Shown: one piece after another, positions 1 to 9,414 of the stretch
How positions within the stretch are numbered: the stretch's first letter is position 1
Layout of the letters: each line of letters starts with the position of its first letter
Source of the DNA: Rhodoluna limnophila
GTDB lineage: Bacteria; Actinomycetota; Actinomycetes; Actinomycetales; Microbacteriaceae
Direction: 5' to 3'
Assembly (NCBI RefSeq): GCF_005845365.1
Contig: NZ_CP040509.1
Location: 1,178,001-1,242,000, forward strand
Length of the DNA: 64,000 bases
Program-made: the position numbers and the translations under genes
The notes under the pieces: model-generated
Told to the model about the DNA's origin: nothing
Database searches by the model: none
The model's input: only the letters and a program-made list of their open reading frames with translations

Positions 1-3000
1 TCTGCTGCAGGTGGCAATTTATGTTGACGCCCTAGAGGCGCTTGGCCTGAAGGCCGAGGGTGGCCTACACGGATTGATTTTGGGCAGCCGCACCACCGAG
101 GTTTTTGAGGAGTCAGAAATTGTCCCGGCAATGCGGCGAGCTCGGGCTGTTCTCGAGGCCGCCTTTACCAAGGTTGCGGCTGGTCAGCTGACGGAATTTG
201 AACTTGAGAACCTCAGTCTGCACTGTGAGTCAGAGAGTACCTGCAAGATCTGCGAGTATCCGGGCCTATGTGCCCAAAACCGCAAAGACCTAGACCACTT
301 GGTTCAAGTTGCCGGAATCAACAAGAGCCAAATTGAAAAGCTGCGCACTGCTGGCATCAGCACAATGACGCAGCTGGCAGGTGCCACCGATGCCCAGCGC
401 CCAAGTGATTTTATTGGATTGACCTTTGACAAGCTTCGCCAGCAGGCCAACCTTCAGGTTGGCTACAACCAAACCGGTGAGCACCGACACATTGTGGTTG
501 AGGACCCTGAAATTGCCGTGTTGCCCCCTGCCTCGGCAAACGATATTTTCTTTGACATGGAGGGTTTTCCATACTTTGAAGAAAAGGGTGGGCTCGAGTA
601 TCTATTTGGTGCAGTCACCCGTGACAAAAAGTTTCACTCGTGGTTTGCCCATGATCGCAACCAAGAGGCAGTTGCTTTTGCGGGCTTTGTAAAGTTTGCC
701 TACGACCGCCTGCAAGCAGACCCAACCGCTCACATTTATCACTATGCCCCCTATGAGGTTTCTGCCCTTAACCGTTTGGCAACCCGGCACGGATTGATGG
801 AGGCCGAGGTTGATTGGCTAATTACCGAAGGCAAACTCATCGACCTTTATAAAGTGGTCAAGGGTTCAATCATGGTCAGCCAACCAAGCTACTCGATCAA
901 GAAACTTGAACCGCTTTACGGTTTTGGCCGCGACGGAGAGGTTGCCGATGCCGCCTCGAGCATCGAGGAATATGACAACTATCGACGCGCGATTGTTGAG
1001 GCCGCACCTGAGGCCGACCAGCTCCTGCAGAACATCGCAGACTACAACGAGGATGACTGCATCTCTACGCTGGAGCTATATGAGTGGCTGGCCGGAATGC
1101 CTGAAGCAGGTACTCGATACCAGCAGCACCGAATGGCCGTCGATAGAAAAAAATCTGAGCGCGCAGCTGAGGCCAACGCAGATGAAGGCTCTGTAAATAA
1201 AGCCGAGCTTGCGCTTCTTGAGTTGCAGCGCGCTACCAAGCACATGGCCGCGGCTCTCGAAACCTTCAACTACGGTGAGTCTGAAGAAGCCGATTATCGG
1301 GCAACGGTTTGGCAAGCGCTGGTTCACTCAGTGCTTTACTACAAGCGTGAAGAAGTGGTCTTTTGGAGAGAAAATCACCTGCGCCTAGAGGCTCCCTACG
1401 AGACGCTTGCTAAAGATCGCAAAGCGCTTGTGGTCTTGGGGTGCCAGCAATTTGAGACTGACGCCATCTTTGAAACCCGTGACCCACAGGCCACTATCAA
1501 GGTTGAGTACACCTATCAGCTCGAACCCGGTCAAGTAGTTCACCTAAAGCCCGGCGATAAAATCTTTGTTCGCTACGACTTTGGCTCAAACCAACAAGAG
1601 CGCGATTTCGGAACTTTGCTGGAGGTCGACGAGGACCGAATTAGATTTGCGCGGTCAGGCAAAGTTCAAAACATGAAGTTCGTACCAAATGCCATATGGG
1701 CCAATGACTTCATCGCGGCCGGTGTAAAAAATGACTCAGTTCGCGACCACGCTCTTGCCCTAGCAGCCGAGTGGATTTCGCCACTGAATGAGGCTCCACT
1801 CGGATTTGCCGCAATAGATTTGCTAATGCGCCGGCCACCGCAAACCACCGATGGCCGCGGAGTAGCGCCGGTTGTCAATGGCGATTACCTTCCGGCTGTA
1901 ATAGACACCGTCAGCCGCCTCAAGAAATCGGTGCTGGCAATTCAGGGACCTCCGGGCTCAGGCAAAACCTACTTGGGCTCACGCACAATTGCCCACCTAG
2001 TTGCCACCGGAAAACGCGTGGCAGTGGTGGCTAACTCTCACTCGGCTGTTGAGAACCTTTTGATGGGCTGCATCGATGCCGGTGTTCCGTCAGAGCAAAT
2101 TGCCAAGCCGGCAAAATCTGGCGACCGCACACCAAAGCCATGGTTCAAGCCAGCCAACGCCACTAAGAATGCCGAGTGGCGTGCCAAACAAACCAGCGGT
2201 TACGTGGTTGGCGGCACAGCCTGGACCTTTTCAAACCCGCAACTTTTGGCCTCGCGTTTTGACTACATCTTTATCGATGAGGCAGCCCAATTTGCAATGG
2301 TGGATGCAATTGCGGTGGCCCAGGGCTCTGACAACATGATTCTGTTGGGCGACCCTCGGCAACTGACCCAGGTGGTGCAGGCAATTCATCCGGGTGGAGT
2401 TGAAAACTCAGCCCTTGGGCACTACATGGGTGACCACGCAATTTTGCCTTCAGAGCAGGGCTATTTTGTCGAGGTCACTCGCCGCATGCATCCGGCCGTT
2501 AATCAGCCGGTTTCTTGGCTTTCGTATCAGGGTCGGCTGCACTCATTTGAGGCGGCGGCCAACCAACGGATTGATGGCCTTGAGCCAGGGCTAACCTTGC
2601 TGCCGGTTGAGCACATTGGCAACATCAGTCACTCGGCCGAGGAGGTTGCTGTGGTTTTGCAACAGTGCCAGCAGCTGCTTGAGCGGGTTGAACAGTCTGA
2701 GATTTTGGTGGTCGCTCCATACAACGCACAGGTTGATGCAATTAGGCACGCGCTAGATCAGGCTGGTCTAAATCAGGTTGAGGTCGGCACGGTTGATAAG
2801 TTTCAGGGGCGCGAGGCCATGGCTGTAATTGTCAGTTTGGCTGCATCGAGCGCCGAGGATGCCCCGCGCGGACTCGAGTTTTTGCTGGATCGAAACCGGT
2901 TGAACGTGGCACTTTCGCGCGCCAAAACCAACAGCTATCTGGTGTATTCGCCGGCGCTATTGCGCACCAAATTCAACAGCGTTGAAGACGTAAAGTGCGT

Positions 3001-3040
3001 TAGCCGCCTGGCCGGCTTGCTAGAGTTCGCTAACGCCTAG
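1..3040 (+). CDS. TM0106-type RecB-like nuclease fused to superfamily 1 helicase, 5' truncated by window edge
   Basis: The reading frame is open to the first base, so the start lies outside the window; numbering here is from the GTG at 11. Four cysteines (about C72, C78, C81, C87) resemble the Fe-S cluster of RecB/Cas4-type nucleases. An RNase H-like segment with DIFFDMEG follows at about 178-185. The C-terminal half is a UvrD/Dna2-like helicase: Walker A GPPGSGKT near 646, Walker B FIDEAA near 754, then VDKFQGRE and NVALSRAK motifs. Known TM0106-family proteins have this order; the DNA substrate is not established, and a role in DNA repair or processing is inference. The 3' end overlaps the convergent VIT1-like gene by 21 bp. 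Confidence 0.85.
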   Translation, partial: LLQVAIYVDALEALGLKAEGGLHGLILGSRTTEVFEESEIVPAMRRARAVLEAAFTKVAAGQLTEFELENLSLHCESESTCKICEYPGLCAQNRKDLDHLVQVAGINKSQIEKLRTAGISTMTQLAGATDAQRPSDFIGLTFDKLRQQANLQVGYNQTGEHRHIVVEDPEIAVLPPASANDIFFDMEGFPYFEEKGGLEYLFGAVTRDKKFHSWFAHDRNQEAVAFAGFVKFAYDRLQADPTAHIYHYAPYEVSALNRLATRHGLMEAEVDWLITEGKLIDLYKVVKGSIMVSQPSYSIKKLEPLYGFGRDGEVADAASSIEEYDNYRRAIVEAAPEADQLLQNIADYNEDDCISTLELYEWLAGMPEAGTRYQQHRMAVDRKKSERAAEANADEGSVNKAELALLELQRATKHMAAALETFNYGESEEADYRATVWQALVHSVLYYKREEVVFWRENHLRLEAPYETLAKDRKALVVLGCQQFETDAIFETRDPQATIKVEYTYQLEPGQVVHLKPGDKIFVRYDFGSNQQERDFGTLLEVDEDRIRFARSGKVQNMKFVPNAIWANDFIAAGVKNDSVRDHALALAAEWISPLNEAPLGFAAIDLLMRRPPQTTDGRGVAPVVNGDYLPAVIDTVSRLKKSVLAIQGPPGSGKTYLGSRTIAHLVATGKRVAVVANSHSAVENLLMGCIDAGVPSEQIAKPAKSGDRTPKPWFKPANATKNAEWRAKQTSGYVVGGTAWTFSNPQLLASRFDYIFIDEAAQFAMVDAIAVAQGSDNMILLGDPRQLTQVVQAIHPGGVENSALGHYMGDHAILPSEQGYFVEVTRRMHPAVNQPVSWLSYQGRLHSFEAAANQRIDGLEPGLTLLPVEHIGNISHSAEEVAVVLQQCQQLLERVEQSEILVVAPYNAQVDAIRHALDQAGLNQVEVGTVDKFQGREAMAVIVSLAASSAEDAPRGLEFLLDRNRLNVALSRAKTNSYLVYSPALLRTKFNSVEDVKCVSRLAGLLEFANA

Positions 3041-3760
3041 CAAGAGTCCAACTAGGTAGGTAGCGCCAACCGCAATGCCGCCAAACATCAGTTGGCGCAA
3101 TGCGCTGGTGATCCATGATTTACGGGTGAACTTTGCTGCGATACCACCGGCAATAAGTAGGCCAACAGCACCGATTGCTAGTCCGGCAATTAGTGAATCA
3201 AAGCCAAGAATGTAAGGAATCAGTGGCACAGCTGCACCGATACCGAACATGGCAAATGATGAGAATGCAGCCACCCACGGAGACGGGTTTGAGTGTGGGT
3301 CAATTCCAAGCTCTTGGGTGATGTGCACGCGAGCAGCAACATCAGCGTTTTCGTGAACCTCACGCGCTGCAACCGCTGCAGTGGCCTCGGTCATGCCCAT
3401 GTCACTAAAGTGGCGTGCCAGCTCGTGAACTTCGCCCTCGGGGTTCCGCTTATGCGCTTCAATCTCCACGGCAAGCTCTGAGTGGACCTGCTCATTTGAA
3501 GTCTTTACTGATGCATACTCGCCCAGCGCCATCGAGAACGCACCCGCCACCAAACCGGCAACACCGGTGACCACGATAATCGGTGCCGAGGCACCGGCAG
3601 CACCGATACCGGCAATCAATGCGATGTTTGAAACCAAACCGTCCATGGCGCCAAATACTGCAGCGCGCAGCCATCCGCCAGAGATGTCTGGGTGGCTGTG
3701 GTCATAGTCGTGCGGGTCGGTGGTCCGCACGTGATTAGCGCTGTAGCTCAGGTCGTTCAT
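3020..3760 (-). CDS. VIT1/CCC1-family (ferritin-like transporter) membrane protein
   Basis: A 246-residue membrane protein of the VIT1/CCC1 family, which moves Fe2+ or Mn2+ across membranes. The N-terminal segment reads GGWLRAAVFGAMDGLVSNIA, the family's hallmark first helix with the DG pair; a charged central stretch with ALGEYASVKTSNEQ follows, then about three more helices near the C-terminus. The frame is open a further 48 codons upstream but that part lies inside the MFS gene and is basic and unlike the family, so the ATG at 3760 is taken. A TAAGAT hexamer 7 nt before that ATG could be its own promoter; otherwise it is the last gene of the decarboxylase-MFS operon. Substrate is inferred from family only. 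Confidence 0.88.
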   Translation of the reverse strand: MNDLSYSANHVRTTDPHDYDHSHPDISGGWLRAAVFGAMDGLVSNIALIAGIGAAGASAPIIVVTGVAGLVAGAFSMALGEYASVKTSNEQVHSELAVEIEAHKRNPEGEVHELARHFSDMGMTEATAAVAAREVHENADVAARVHITQELGIDPHSNPSPWVAAFSSFAMFGIGAAVPLIPYILGFDSLIAGLAIGAVGLLIAGGIAAKFTRKSWITSALRQLMFGGIAVGATYLVGLLLGVSEL

Positions 3761-3770
3761 AACTAGAATC

Positions 3771-5048
3771 TTATTCTGAAGCAGGCGTAGCCTCGGTATT
3801 GGCCGCCTGAGCGCTGGACTTTTGGGCCGCCGCAACCGCCTTACGACCAGCTGGCAACAGCACCGCAGCGAGGGCAAAAACCACCATAGCCAGGCCCGAA
3901 ACAATCATCAGAGATTCAACCGGATACACATCGGCCAAAGGTCCAAGCACAGCCATTCCGATTGGCATGGCCACCGAAATCACAATGCCGACAAACCCAA
4001 AAACTCGCCCCTGGCGCTCAGGCTCTACGGTCTCTTGAAGCAAGGTCATAGCCGAGGTAAAGAAAGATGGCACAGCCAAGCCGATGATGAAGAACAAAAT
4101 GTAGAAGACAATCAGGTTGGTGGTGAACCCCATGGCCACCGATAGCAGACCAAAGAACACCGATGTACCGATAATCATGCCAATGCGATTGACTTTGTTG
4201 GCAAACACCGCAAGCAAGGCACCGCCCAAAGCCATTCCCACGCTGAAAGCGATCTCCCCGACAGTCAGCTTCCAGACTTCAGAGCCGAAATTGCGAACAA
4301 TAAACAGCGGTGAAAGATTCGACGGCGCCACGGTCAGCAAGAATACGACCGCAAAAACACCCATCACCCAGCGCACTAGATCGTGGGTAAAGATGTAATT
4401 CAGGCCATCTTTTAGGTCGGCAAAATACGAGGGTTTTTCATCGCTGGCAGCGCGCTCAAGAGTTGGCACCGAAATCGTAGCCAACAAGCCCACGCCAATA
4501 ATCGCAGTCACAACATCGATGAAGAAAATTGGCACGATTGACATTGTTGAGTAAACCGCGGCTGCAGCGACCGGAGCCAACAGACCCAAGGCCGACTGAA
4601 GACTGCTATTGATTCCGTTGATGCGCATCAATTTATCCGAAGGCACAATCTGCGGCAGCAGGGCCGAGACTGCCGGCATCTGAACACCGGCACCCACCGA
4701 CCTAACGGCCATCACTAAGTAAATCAGCCACAGGTCATCAATACCCGAGAGCATGAGCAAAGCCAGCCCAAGTGTTGAAAGCGCGATGGTCGAGTCAGAG
4801 ATCATGATCATCTTGCGGCGGTTTACTCGGTCGGCCCACACCCCAGCAAAGATTGACACAATGGCCTGCGGCAAGAACCCAAAAATAGCGGCAAGGGCCA
4901 AAACCAAACCAGATTTTGTGGTCAAGGTCAGGTGCCACATGATGGCGTACTGCACCAAGAAAGAACCAAACATCGATACCGTTTGGCCGGTCATAAAGAT
5001 GGCTACGCGCTTCTTCCAGCCCGGAAATTCTTCACTTGTAAATGTCAT
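3771..5048 (-). CDS. MFS transporter, DHA3/EntS-like exporter
   Basis: A 425-residue protein with about 12 hydrophobic segments and the MFS loop motif near FAGVWADRVNRRKMIMI (after helix 2). The N-terminal pattern (FMTGQTVSMFGSFLVQYAIMW) is that of the DHA3 drug/siderophore exporters. The C-terminus is a polar Ala/Thr/Glu tail. It starts 6 bp downstream of the decarboxylase stop, so the two are almost certainly cotranscribed; export of the decarboxylase product (a diamine) is a reasonable but unproven guess. Generic drug export is the alternative. Confidence 0.85.
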   Translation of the reverse strand: MTFTSEEFPGWKKRVAIFMTGQTVSMFGSFLVQYAIMWHLTLTTKSGLVLALAAIFGFLPQAIVSIFAGVWADRVNRRKMIMISDSTIALSTLGLALLMLSGIDDLWLIYLVMAVRSVGAGVQMPAVSALLPQIVPSDKLMRINGINSSLQSALGLLAPVAAAAVYSTMSIVPIFFIDVVTAIIGVGLLATISVPTLERAASDEKPSYFADLKDGLNYIFTHDLVRWVMGVFAVVFLLTVAPSNLSPLFIVRNFGSEVWKLTVGEIAFSVGMALGGALLAVFANKVNRIGMIIGTSVFFGLLSVAMGFTTNLIVFYILFFIIGLAVPSFFTSAMTLLQETVEPERQGRVFGFVGIVISVAMPIGMAVLGPLADVYPVESLMIVSGLAMVVFALAAVLLPAGRKAVAAAQKSSAQAANTEATPASE

Positions 5049-5054
5049 TGCGGC

Positions 5055-6509
5055 TTACTCTGGCAGAACTTTTAGGGTCTGTAGAGTCGGGTCAGCAACA
5101 AAAGCAATTCGCACACCCATGTCCCTTGCCTGAAACAAGGCGCCAAGTGCAGCCTCGGTGATGCGCTCACCCGGAGACAAGACCGGCACACCCGGTGGGT
5201 AAGGGCAAATCATCTCAGCCGAGACTCTACCCACAGCTTCCTTGGCATCAACCACTTCGTAGCTCGAGAAGAATGCTTCACGAGGGGTAACCACAACTTC
5301 TGGCTCAATAGAGAAAGCCGGCAGAATTTCGATTGGGCGCACCTCACCGCGGTGACGGTTAACCGATTCGATAATCCGCGTGACCAAGTCGTTGATGCGG
5401 TCTGGGGTGTCGGCAAACGTGATCATCGGAATGATGATGTCGCGGTTAGCCATTTCAACATCGATGTTTGCGGCCAGGAGGTCAGCCTCAACCTTAGTGC
5501 CGTCTGAACCACAGCCGGAAAGCATGATGACCAGCTTGAGTGGGTCGATGTATTCACCGTCAATTACGTCGATACCGGCTGCGGTTAGAGTGGCACGGCC
5601 GCGCTCGGTGGCCTCGATAACCGGACCAATCAACTCTTCGCCATGGCGCTCGAGCAAGGCTCGGGCAGCATCGATTGAGGCCAAGATGCGGCCAGACATC
5701 GATGTGGTTTGGGTTGAATCAAACATCTTGTTGAATCGAGCCAAGTCAACATACTCATCGCGAACCAGCACAAAAGACGCCTGCGAGTAAGACGGCAGAG
5801 TCTTGTGGGCTGAGGTCACCACGATGTCGGCGCCTTCGGCCAACGGGTGGTTTGGCAGCTCTGGGTGAAACCCGTAGTGGGCAGCCCATGCAGCGTCAAC
5901 CACAAGCGGAATGCCGTGCTCGTGACACACCTTTGACAGGCGTGGAATGTTTGACATGGTGCCCACGTATGAAGGCTCACCAATCAAAACGGCTTTGGCA
6001 TCAGGGTGCTTTGCCAGTGTCTCGGCCAAGCGGCTCGATGGCAAGTACTCAGGCAAGCCGGTGGCCGGGTTGATCTCTGGGCGAATCCAAACCGGAATCA
6101 CGCCAGCGTAAACCAAACCGACCAAGACGGACTTGTGCAGGGTGCGAGAAACAATGACTTTGTCGCCAGGGCTAGCCACGGCCATTACTGCGGCGTGGTT
6201 TGAGCCCGATGAGCCGTTAACGCCAAATCGGCAGAGAGAGGCACCCCAAAGCTCGGCAGCCATGGCCTCGGCCTTGAGAATCAGCGAGGGTGAAATGCGG
6301 TGCGGGTGATTGCCAGGTAGTACGGGAATGTCGCCATCGACGATCGCGCCGGTTAGATCGGTGCGGCCCTTGTGGCCAGGAATTTGGAACGGGGACCGGT
6401 CGGTCTCCATATCTCGAATCCAGGCATCTAGTAGGGGTGCGCTAGAGCGCAAACCCATTGGGTCTTTCGTATCGAGGAGTGTGGCTGCGCCAAACGCGTG
6501 CTGAGGCAA
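5055..6509 (-). CDS. Orn/Lys/Arg decarboxylase family PLP enzyme
   Basis: A fold-type I PLP decarboxylase related to lysine/arginine decarboxylases. FQIPGHKGRTD near residue 41 is the family signature, H125 (RTLHKS) would stack on PLP, D205 (VVDAAWAAHYGFH) would bind the ring nitrogen and K236 (SAHKTLPS) is the predicted Schiff-base lysine. At 484 residues it matches the short Gram-positive form lacking the N-terminal response-regulator-like domain. The start is TTG with GAAAGG 7 nt upstream; an ATG at 6458 is the alternative. Substrate (lysine, arginine or ornithine) cannot be told from sequence. First gene of the decarboxylase-MFS-VIT1 run. Confidence 0.88.
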   Translation of the reverse strand: MPQHAFGAATLLDTKDPMGLRSSAPLLDAWIRDMETDRSPFQIPGHKGRTDLTGAIVDGDIPVLPGNHPHRISPSLILKAEAMAAELWGASLCRFGVNGSSGSNHAAVMAVASPGDKVIVSRTLHKSVLVGLVYAGVIPVWIRPEINPATGLPEYLPSSRLAETLAKHPDAKAVLIGEPSYVGTMSNIPRLSKVCHEHGIPLVVDAAWAAHYGFHPELPNHPLAEGADIVVTSAHKTLPSYSQASFVLVRDEYVDLARFNKMFDSTQTTSMSGRILASIDAARALLERHGEELIGPVIEATERGRATLTAAGIDVIDGEYIDPLKLVIMLSGCGSDGTKVEADLLAANIDVEMANRDIIIPMITFADTPDRINDLVTRIIESVNRHRGEVRPIEILPAFSIEPEVVVTPREAFFSSYEVVDAKEAVGRVSAEMICPYPPGVPVLSPGERITEAALGALFQARDMGVRIAFVADPTLQTLKVLPE

Positions 6510-6613
6510 TATCCCGCCTTTCGGTAGTCGGCTAACAGCCTAATGAATGTGTGTGAATTTGGGTATATCTTTTGTTGAACACCGATGTCTGATTAGGCAC
6601 CGATTAGCAACGG

Positions 6614-6656
6614 CGATGAGAAAGGGACCAGGTCTTTCGACCTGATCCCCTCATCG
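6614..6656 (-). terminator. Hairpin downstream of rplA
   Basis: CGATGAG (6614-6620) pairs with CTCATCG (6650-6656), and inside it GGGaCCAGGTC faces GACCTGatCCC around a TTTC loop. It begins 28 bp after the rplA stop. There is no U-run on the minus strand, so it may be a processing or Rho-assisted end rather than a classical intrinsic terminator. Confidence 0.6.
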
Positions 6657-6683
6657 GAAGTACTTTTTGGTTAAACCTTTGGC

Positions 6684-7385
6684 TTAGAACTCAACCTTGG
6701 TCACGTTGGTGTCTAGCAAGATGCCAGGACCGAAAGTGGTTGAAACCGCAGCCTTGATTAGGTAGCGGCCCTTTGATGATGAAGGCTTCAAACGAAGAAC
6801 TTCGTCAAGTGCTGCTGCTAGGTTCTCGCCTAGCTGCTCCTTGGTGAAAGATGCCTTACCAATTACGAAGTGAAGGTTTGCCTGCTTGTCAACGCGGAAG
6901 TCGATACGACCACCCTTGATGTCCTTAACAGCCTTTGCAACGTCTGGGGTTACGGTACCGGTCTTAGGGTTTGGCATTAGGTTACGAGGACCAAGCACCT
7001 TACCTAGGCGACCAACCTTACCCATTAGTTCTGGGGTTGATACTGCAGAGTCGAAGTCGGTCCAGCCTGCGGCTACCTTCTCGATTAGCTCGTCGCCACC
7101 AACCTCGTCAGCGCCAGCTGCAACTGCAGCGTCAGCTGCGGCACCAGTTGCAAACACGATAACGCGGGCGGTCTTACCAGTTCCGTGTGGAAGTGAAACA
7201 GTTCCACGGATCATCTGGTCGGCCTTGCGAGGGTCAACGCCAAGCTTCAATGCAACCTCAACGGTTGAATCAAACTTCTTTGAGCCAGTCTCTTTGATAA
7301 GAGTTACTGCCTCGGCTGGGGTGTAAAACTTGCCCTCTTCGATAAGAGCTGCTGCGGCTACATAAGCCTTTGAGCGCTTTGCCAT
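6684..7385 (-). CDS. rplA: 50S ribosomal protein L1
   Basis: The 233-residue protein has the L1 sequence throughout: [19 protein letters not shown] at the N-terminus, [20 protein letters not shown] and [20 protein letters not shown] in the middle. L1 binds 23S rRNA at the E-site stalk and in many bacteria represses its own mRNA. It is last in the secE-nusG-rplK-rplA run, separated from rplK by a 110-bp leader that holds a palindrome. Length is normal for the family. Confidence 0.99.
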   Translation of the reverse strand: MAKRSKAYVAAAALIEEGKFYTPAEAVTLIKETGSKKFDSTVEVALKLGVDPRKADQMIRGTVSLPHGTGKTARVIVFATGAAADAAVAAGADEVGGDELIEKVAAGWTDFDSAVSTPELMGKVGRLGKVLGPRNLMPNPKTGTVTPDVAKAVKDIKGGRIDFRVDKQANLHFVIGKASFTKEQLGENLAAALDEVLRLKPSSSKGRYLIKAAVSTTFGPGILLDTNVTKVEF

Positions 7386-7423
7386 GCTGTTGTTCCTTTT
7401 CTTTGGTCACAGTTGTGGTCAAC

Positions 7424-7439
7424 GTATCGCGCGCGATAC
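7424..7439. promoter_or_regulatory. 16-bp perfect palindrome in the rplK-rplA leader
   Basis: GTATCGCGCGCGATAC is self-complementary and lies about 40 nt upstream of the rplA start. In RNA it would form a short GC hairpin in the rplA leader. L1 autoregulation through its mRNA is known in other bacteria; whether this is that site is inference. Confidence 0.4.
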
Positions 7440-7495
7440 TCCCACGACTTCTTGGTTTTGCTCTAATGAGCGGTGCCCGGATGGGCGGGTGTTAC

Positions 7496-7927
7496 TTAAG
7501 CTTCGGTGGTGATTCCCATTGAGCGGGCAGTACCAGCGATGATCTTTGCAGCTGCGTCAACATCGTTGGCGTTTAGGTCAGCCATCTTCTGCTCAGCAAT
7601 CTTGTAAAGAGCGTCCTTTGACAGGGTTGCAACCTTCACGGTGTGAGGAGTTGCTGAACCCTTTGCTACGCCAGCTGCCTTCTTGATTAGCTCAGCTGCT
7701 GGTGGGGTCTTTAGAACGAAGGTGAATGAACGGTCTTCGTAAACGGTAATTTCAACCGGGATTACGTTGCCCTTCTGGTCTGCAGTTGCGTTGTTGTACT
7801 GGGTGCAGAATTCCATGATGTTCACACCGTGCTGGCCAAGTGCTGGACCAATCGGAGGAGCTGGGTTAGCAGCGCCCGCGTTGATCTGAAGCTTGATCAT
7901 GCCGGTGATCTTTTTCTTCGGTGCCAT
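7496..7927 (-). CDS. rplK: 50S ribosomal protein L11
   Basis: A full-length 143-residue L11. The N-terminal domain carries [20 protein letters not shown], the thiostrepton-binding proline-rich segment, and the C-terminal domain carries the rRNA-binding GTARSMGI near the end. L11 forms the GTPase-associated centre of the 50S subunit with L10/L12. It follows nusG by 53 bp and precedes rplA by 110 bp, the universal order. Confidence 0.99.
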   Translation of the reverse strand: MAPKKKITGMIKLQINAGAANPAPPIGPALGQHGVNIMEFCTQYNNATADQKGNVIPVEITVYEDRSFTFVLKTPPAAELIKKAAGVAKGSATPHTVKVATLSKDALYKIAEQKMADLNANDVDAAAKIIAGTARSMGITTEA

Positions 7928-7980
7928 TTTGATTTTCCTTTTGTATTGGTTTGGAAACTGTTTAAAACTTTTGTGGGCGG

Positions 7981-8823
7981 TTAGGCCAGTGGGCCAACCT
8001 GCTCGAAGCCAAGCTCAACTGGGGTCTCACGCTCGAAGAGTGAAACTAGAACGGTTAGCTTGCCGCTTTCAGGCTTGATCTCTGAGATGGTTCCAGGTAG
8101 ACCTGCGAACGAGCCATCCTTGATCATGATGCTCTCGCCAACCTTGAAGTTGACGTTGATTGGAACAGCCTTTGCCTTGCCCTTGACTGCAACGCCACCC
8201 TTGGCAGCTGCCTTGGCTTCTGCTTCTTCAGGAAGAACGTAAAGGGTCTTCAACATGTTGAAGGCCTCATCTGGGCGAAGTGGGGTTGGGTTCTGTGAGT
8301 TGCCAACGAAGCCGGTAACAGCTGGAGTGTGGCGAACCAATGACCATGACTCTTCGTTCATTTCCATGCGGATAAGTACGTAGCCAGGGATGCGAACCTT
8401 GGTGACCAGCTTGCGCTGACCGTTCTTGATTTCGATCGAGTCTTCCATTGGAACTTCGATCTGGAAGATGTCGTCGCCGCCCTCAAGAGCAAGCTTGCGG
8501 TTCTCGATGTTCTGCTTAACGCGCTTTTCGTAACCTGCGTATGAGTGGATTACGTACCACTTGCCTGGCTGGCGGCGAAGCTCGGCACGGAACTCGGCGT
8601 AAGGGTCAACCGGTGAGCCTTCTTCTTCCATGTCTGAAATCTCAGCAGTCTCAGCCTGAACCTCGGCAATTGCCTCTTCGAGTTCTAGGTCTTGCTCTAG
8701 CTCTGCCGCAGCGTCTTGAGCCAAGTCGGCAAGGTCGGCATCTGCTTCAGCAATGATCTGCTCAGCAGCAACGTCCTGAACCTCGGCAATAGCCTCTAGT
8801 TCGGTGCGTTCTGAATCACTCAA
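7981..8823 (-). CDS. nusG: Transcription termination/antitermination factor NusG
   Basis: The NGN domain starts near residue 85 ([19 protein letters not shown]) and a KOW domain ends the protein ([20 protein letters not shown]). At 280 residues it is longer than the E. coli protein because of an acidic, alanine-rich N-terminal extension of about 80 residues, as is usual in actinobacteria; within it EAIAEVQ occurs twice. NusG binds RNA polymerase and couples transcription to Rho and the ribosome. It lies 20 bp after secE. Confidence 0.98.
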   Translation of the reverse strand: MSDSERTELEAIAEVQDVAAEQIIAEADADLADLAQDAAAELEQDLELEEAIAEVQAETAEISDMEEEGSPVDPYAEFRAELRRQPGKWYVIHSYAGYEKRVKQNIENRKLALEGGDDIFQIEVPMEDSIEIKNGQRKLVTKVRIPGYVLIRMEMNEESWSLVRHTPAVTGFVGNSQNPTPLRPDEAFNMLKTLYVLPEEAEAKAAAKGGVAVKGKAKAVPINVNFKVGESIMIKDGSFAGLPGTISEIKPESGKLTVLVSLFERETPVELGFEQVGPLA

Positions 8824-8843
8824 TGTGGTGTGTCCTTACTTAC

Positions 8844-9113
8844 TTAAGCGGTTGGGGTGAAGACGAAGACAACACCCTGGTAGAAAAGCCAGTCGAACAG
8901 CGAAATGATTGCCATTACGACGACTACGAAAGCCAATACAACTGCGGTGTAGTTGCGAAGTTCAGCAAAGGTTGGCTTGGTGACCTTGTTTAGCTCACCA
9001 ACGACCTGCTTGAAGAACAGAAGGGTGCGACCGAAGACGTTGCGCTTTGAGGCCTTATCAGCCTTCGCGCGCTCAACTAGGTCTTCTGAGACCTGTTCTA
9101 GCTCATCTGCCAT
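8844..9113 (-). CDS. secE: Preprotein translocase subunit SecE
   Basis: An 89-residue protein with one C-terminal transmembrane helix (YTAVVLAFVVVVMAIISLF) preceded by the conserved amphipathic segment VVGELNKVTKPTFAELRN. SecE clamps SecY in the translocon. The frame extends 25 codons upstream into the tRNA-Trp 3' region, but the ATG used here has AAGAAGGA about 7 nt before it and gives the expected acidic actinobacterial N-terminus. It is transcribed with the upstream tRNA-Trp and downstream nusG. Confidence 0.97.
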   Translation of the reverse strand: MADELEQVSEDLVERAKADKASKRNVFGRTLLFFKQVVGELNKVTKPTFAELRNYTAVVLAFVVVVMAIISLFDWLFYQGVVFVFTPTA

Positions 9114-9161
9114 GAGACATTCCTTCTTCTTGAAACCGAAGTTTCGATCAACTACTTCTAG

Positions 9162-9234
9162 CAGGGCGGACAGGACTCGAACCTGCAACCCTCGGTTTTG
9201 GAGACCGATGCTCTACCAATTGAGCCACCACCCT
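9162..9234 (-). tRNA. tRNA-Trp (anticodon CCA)
   Basis: On the minus strand the acceptor AGGGTGG pairs with CCGCCCT (one G-U), the anticodon stem TCGGT/ACCGA encloses loop CTCCAAA, and the T arm has GGTTCGAGTCC. Discriminator is G; CCA is not encoded. It lies 48 bp upstream of secE, the conserved actinobacterial position. Confidence 0.97.
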
Positions 9235-9401
9235 TTACGGGTTAGTTCTTGACTTCTAACCGAACTGTCAAAAAGCACACTTCTAGATTGGAATCTTAGA
9301 AATGATTAATTTGCCAGATTAGGCTTCAGAAGTTGTCAAACTACCTCTAAAGAGTTTAGACCTAGGCGCTACTTAATGCAAAGCCCGTTTTGCACCTTTA
9401 G

Positions 9402-9407
9402 TAGGCT
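9402..9407 (+). promoter_or_regulatory. -10 hexamer TAGGCT, leaderless start of the aminotransferase
   Basis: TAGGCT is followed by 7 nt and then GTG (9415). An actinobacterial TANNNT at this distance would put the transcript start on the start codon. It favours the GTG over the ATG 13 codons upstream. Confidence 0.55.
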
Positions 9408-9414
9408 TTACAGC

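Noticed and set aside
3761-3904. 48-codon upstream extension of the VIT1-like gene
   Set aside because: It lies in the 3' end of the MFS gene, is Arg/Cys-rich and unlike the family; the internal ATG gives the proper N-terminus.
4753-5133. 126-codon plus-strand ORF opposite the MFS start
   Set aside because: Antisense shadow that crosses two real genes' boundary.
5380-5790. 136-codon plus-strand ORF opposite the decarboxylase
   Set aside because: Composition is a mirror of the conserved gene below it; no SD, no recognisable domain.
9114-9188. 25-codon upstream extension of secE
   Set aside because: It runs into the tRNA-Trp sequence; the SD-preceded ATG at 9113 is better.
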